DNA of 5,444 nucleotides from Acidobacteriaceae bacterium (lineage in GTDB: Bacteria; Acidobacteriota; Terriglobia; Terriglobales; Acidobacteriaceae): positions 212-5,655 of the forward strand of contig PMGP01000323.1 in the NCBI GenBank assembly GCA_003156235.1, read 5' to 3'. The notes beneath the pieces were generated by a model that did no database searches, was not told the DNA's origin, and saw only the letters and a program-made list of their open reading frames with translations. Below are positions 4,792 to 5,444 of the stretch, in pieces (the stretch's first letter is position 1; every line of letters begins with the position of its first letter). A program made the translations under genes and the position numbers.

Positions 4792-5444
4792 TCAATCCTG
4801 GAAGCGCAACAGGCCGCGGCGGTTCATCTGGCCCAGAATCTGCTCCACCTTCCAGTCGAGGGCGCCGGTTCCGTCGACGATGAGATCGGCGTTGACGGCC
4901 GAAGGGCGGACAAAAGCGATGCTGGAGGGCCGGACGGTGGCCTCATATTGTTGGCGGACCACCTCGGGCGTGCGGCCGCGCTCTGCGATATCGCGTTGCA
5001 GCCGCCGCTGAAAGCAGACCTCGTCGGGAGTGTCGATGTAGATGCGCAACTGGTAGAAGGGCAGCAGTTCGGTGAAATGGAGGGCGAAGATGCCCTCGAT
5101 GAGCAGATAGGCGCCGGGGCGGACGGTCTCAGTAAGGGCGATTCCGTTGGAGTCGAGGACGCGGGTATAAGAGGCGAAGTCGTAGAGCGGGCGCTCGATG
5201 GCTTCACCCCTGGCCAGCGCGGCAATGTGGGCTGCCAGGAGGGGAATCTCGATCAGCGAGGGGTGGTCGAAGTTCTGGCGGGCGCGCTCTTCCAGCGGCA
5301 GGTGGGCCAGATCGCGATAGTACGTGTCGGTATGGAAGTGGATGCCGCTGAGGGAGCGAGCCAACTCGGCCGTGAGAGTCGTTTTGCCCGAGCCGGTGCA
5401 GCCGGCAATTCCCACCACAACAGGCGGAAAGGGGAGGCGCGCGC
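4792..5444 (-). CDS. udk: Uridine kinase, 5' end beyond the window
   Basis: This kinase phosphorylates uridine and cytidine to UMP and CMP in pyrimidine salvage, in the cytoplasm. Counting from the GTG codon at 5418, the Walker A loop is GCTGSGKTT (6-14). The substrate-site motif HTDTYYRDL is at 29-37, NFDHP at 49-53, and PLYDFASYTR follows. Further on are LLIEGIFAL, the RDIAERGRT lid motif, and PSAVNADLIVDGTG near the end. This order is typical of the Udk/phosphoribulokinase family, and the roughly 210 residues seen equal nearly the full family length. The frame stays open upstream of the GTG to the window edge (encoding RLPFPPVV), and the GTG has no ribosome site, so the true start is probably just outside. 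The TGA at 4792-4794 is followed by an AT-rich spacer and the DUF2062 gene. The family call is firm; strict uridine preference is inferred. Confidence 0.9.
   Translation of the reverse strand, partial: ARLPFPPVVVGIAGCTGSGKTTLTAELARSLSGIHFHTDTYYRDLAHLPLEERARQNFDHPSLIEIPLLAAHIAALARGEAIERPLYDFASYTRVLDSNGIALTETVRPGAYLLIEGIFALHFTELLPFYQLRIYIDTPDEVCFQRRLQRDIAERGRTPEVVRQQYEATVRPSSIAFVRPSAVNADLIVDGTGALDWKVEQILGQMNRRGLLRFQD

Overview
The window reads as chromosomal DNA of a GC-rich, Gram-negative soil-type bacterium. The protein style, the coding GC bias set against AT-rich spacers, and the mix of genes would fit an acidobacterium of the Terriglobales type. That taxonomic guess is inference; there is no rRNA, tRNA or other strong marker here. 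No CRISPR array, transposase or integrase is visible.

Bases 1-241 are AT-rich and hold no convincing gene. They carry two inverted repeats, one followed by a T-run and resembling a terminator for a gene outside the window, and then a near-ideal dyad (TGTCAA-N6-TTGACA) over a promoter. This opens the most interesting part, bases 242-1328: a tandemly duplicated two-gene module. Each unit has a 134-residue four-helix membrane protein whose stop overlaps (ATGA) the start of a tiny XRE/Cro-type helix-turn-helix regulator. In the first unit the regulator is cut after codon 19 and fused to the leader of the second unit; in the second it is complete (64 residues). The likely operon is therefore membrane protein A, regulator remnant, membrane protein B, intact regulator, possibly autorepressed through the dyad. 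The membrane proteins' function is unknown.

Bases 1329-2061 are a patch of small genes and intergenic DNA: a hairpin after the regulator, a small plus-strand gene broken by one in-frame amber codon (1470-1721), and a convergent 65-codon minus-strand gene of unknown function with a textbook ribosome binding site (1715-1912). A 14-bp perfect palindrome lies between that gene and the next.

Bases 2062-4116 hold two plus-strand metabolic genes that are probably independent: an exported S1/P1-family zinc nuclease or phosphoesterase, and a cytoplasmic aldo/keto reductase. On the minus strand, reading in from the right edge, are a uridine kinase whose 5' end lies beyond the window and a DUF2062 membrane protein downstream of it. 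These two converge on the aldo/keto reductase across about 105 bases that appear empty.

The candidate 'system' is the duplicated membrane-protein/regulator module with its operator-like dyad. The rest is ordinary accessory and housekeeping content.
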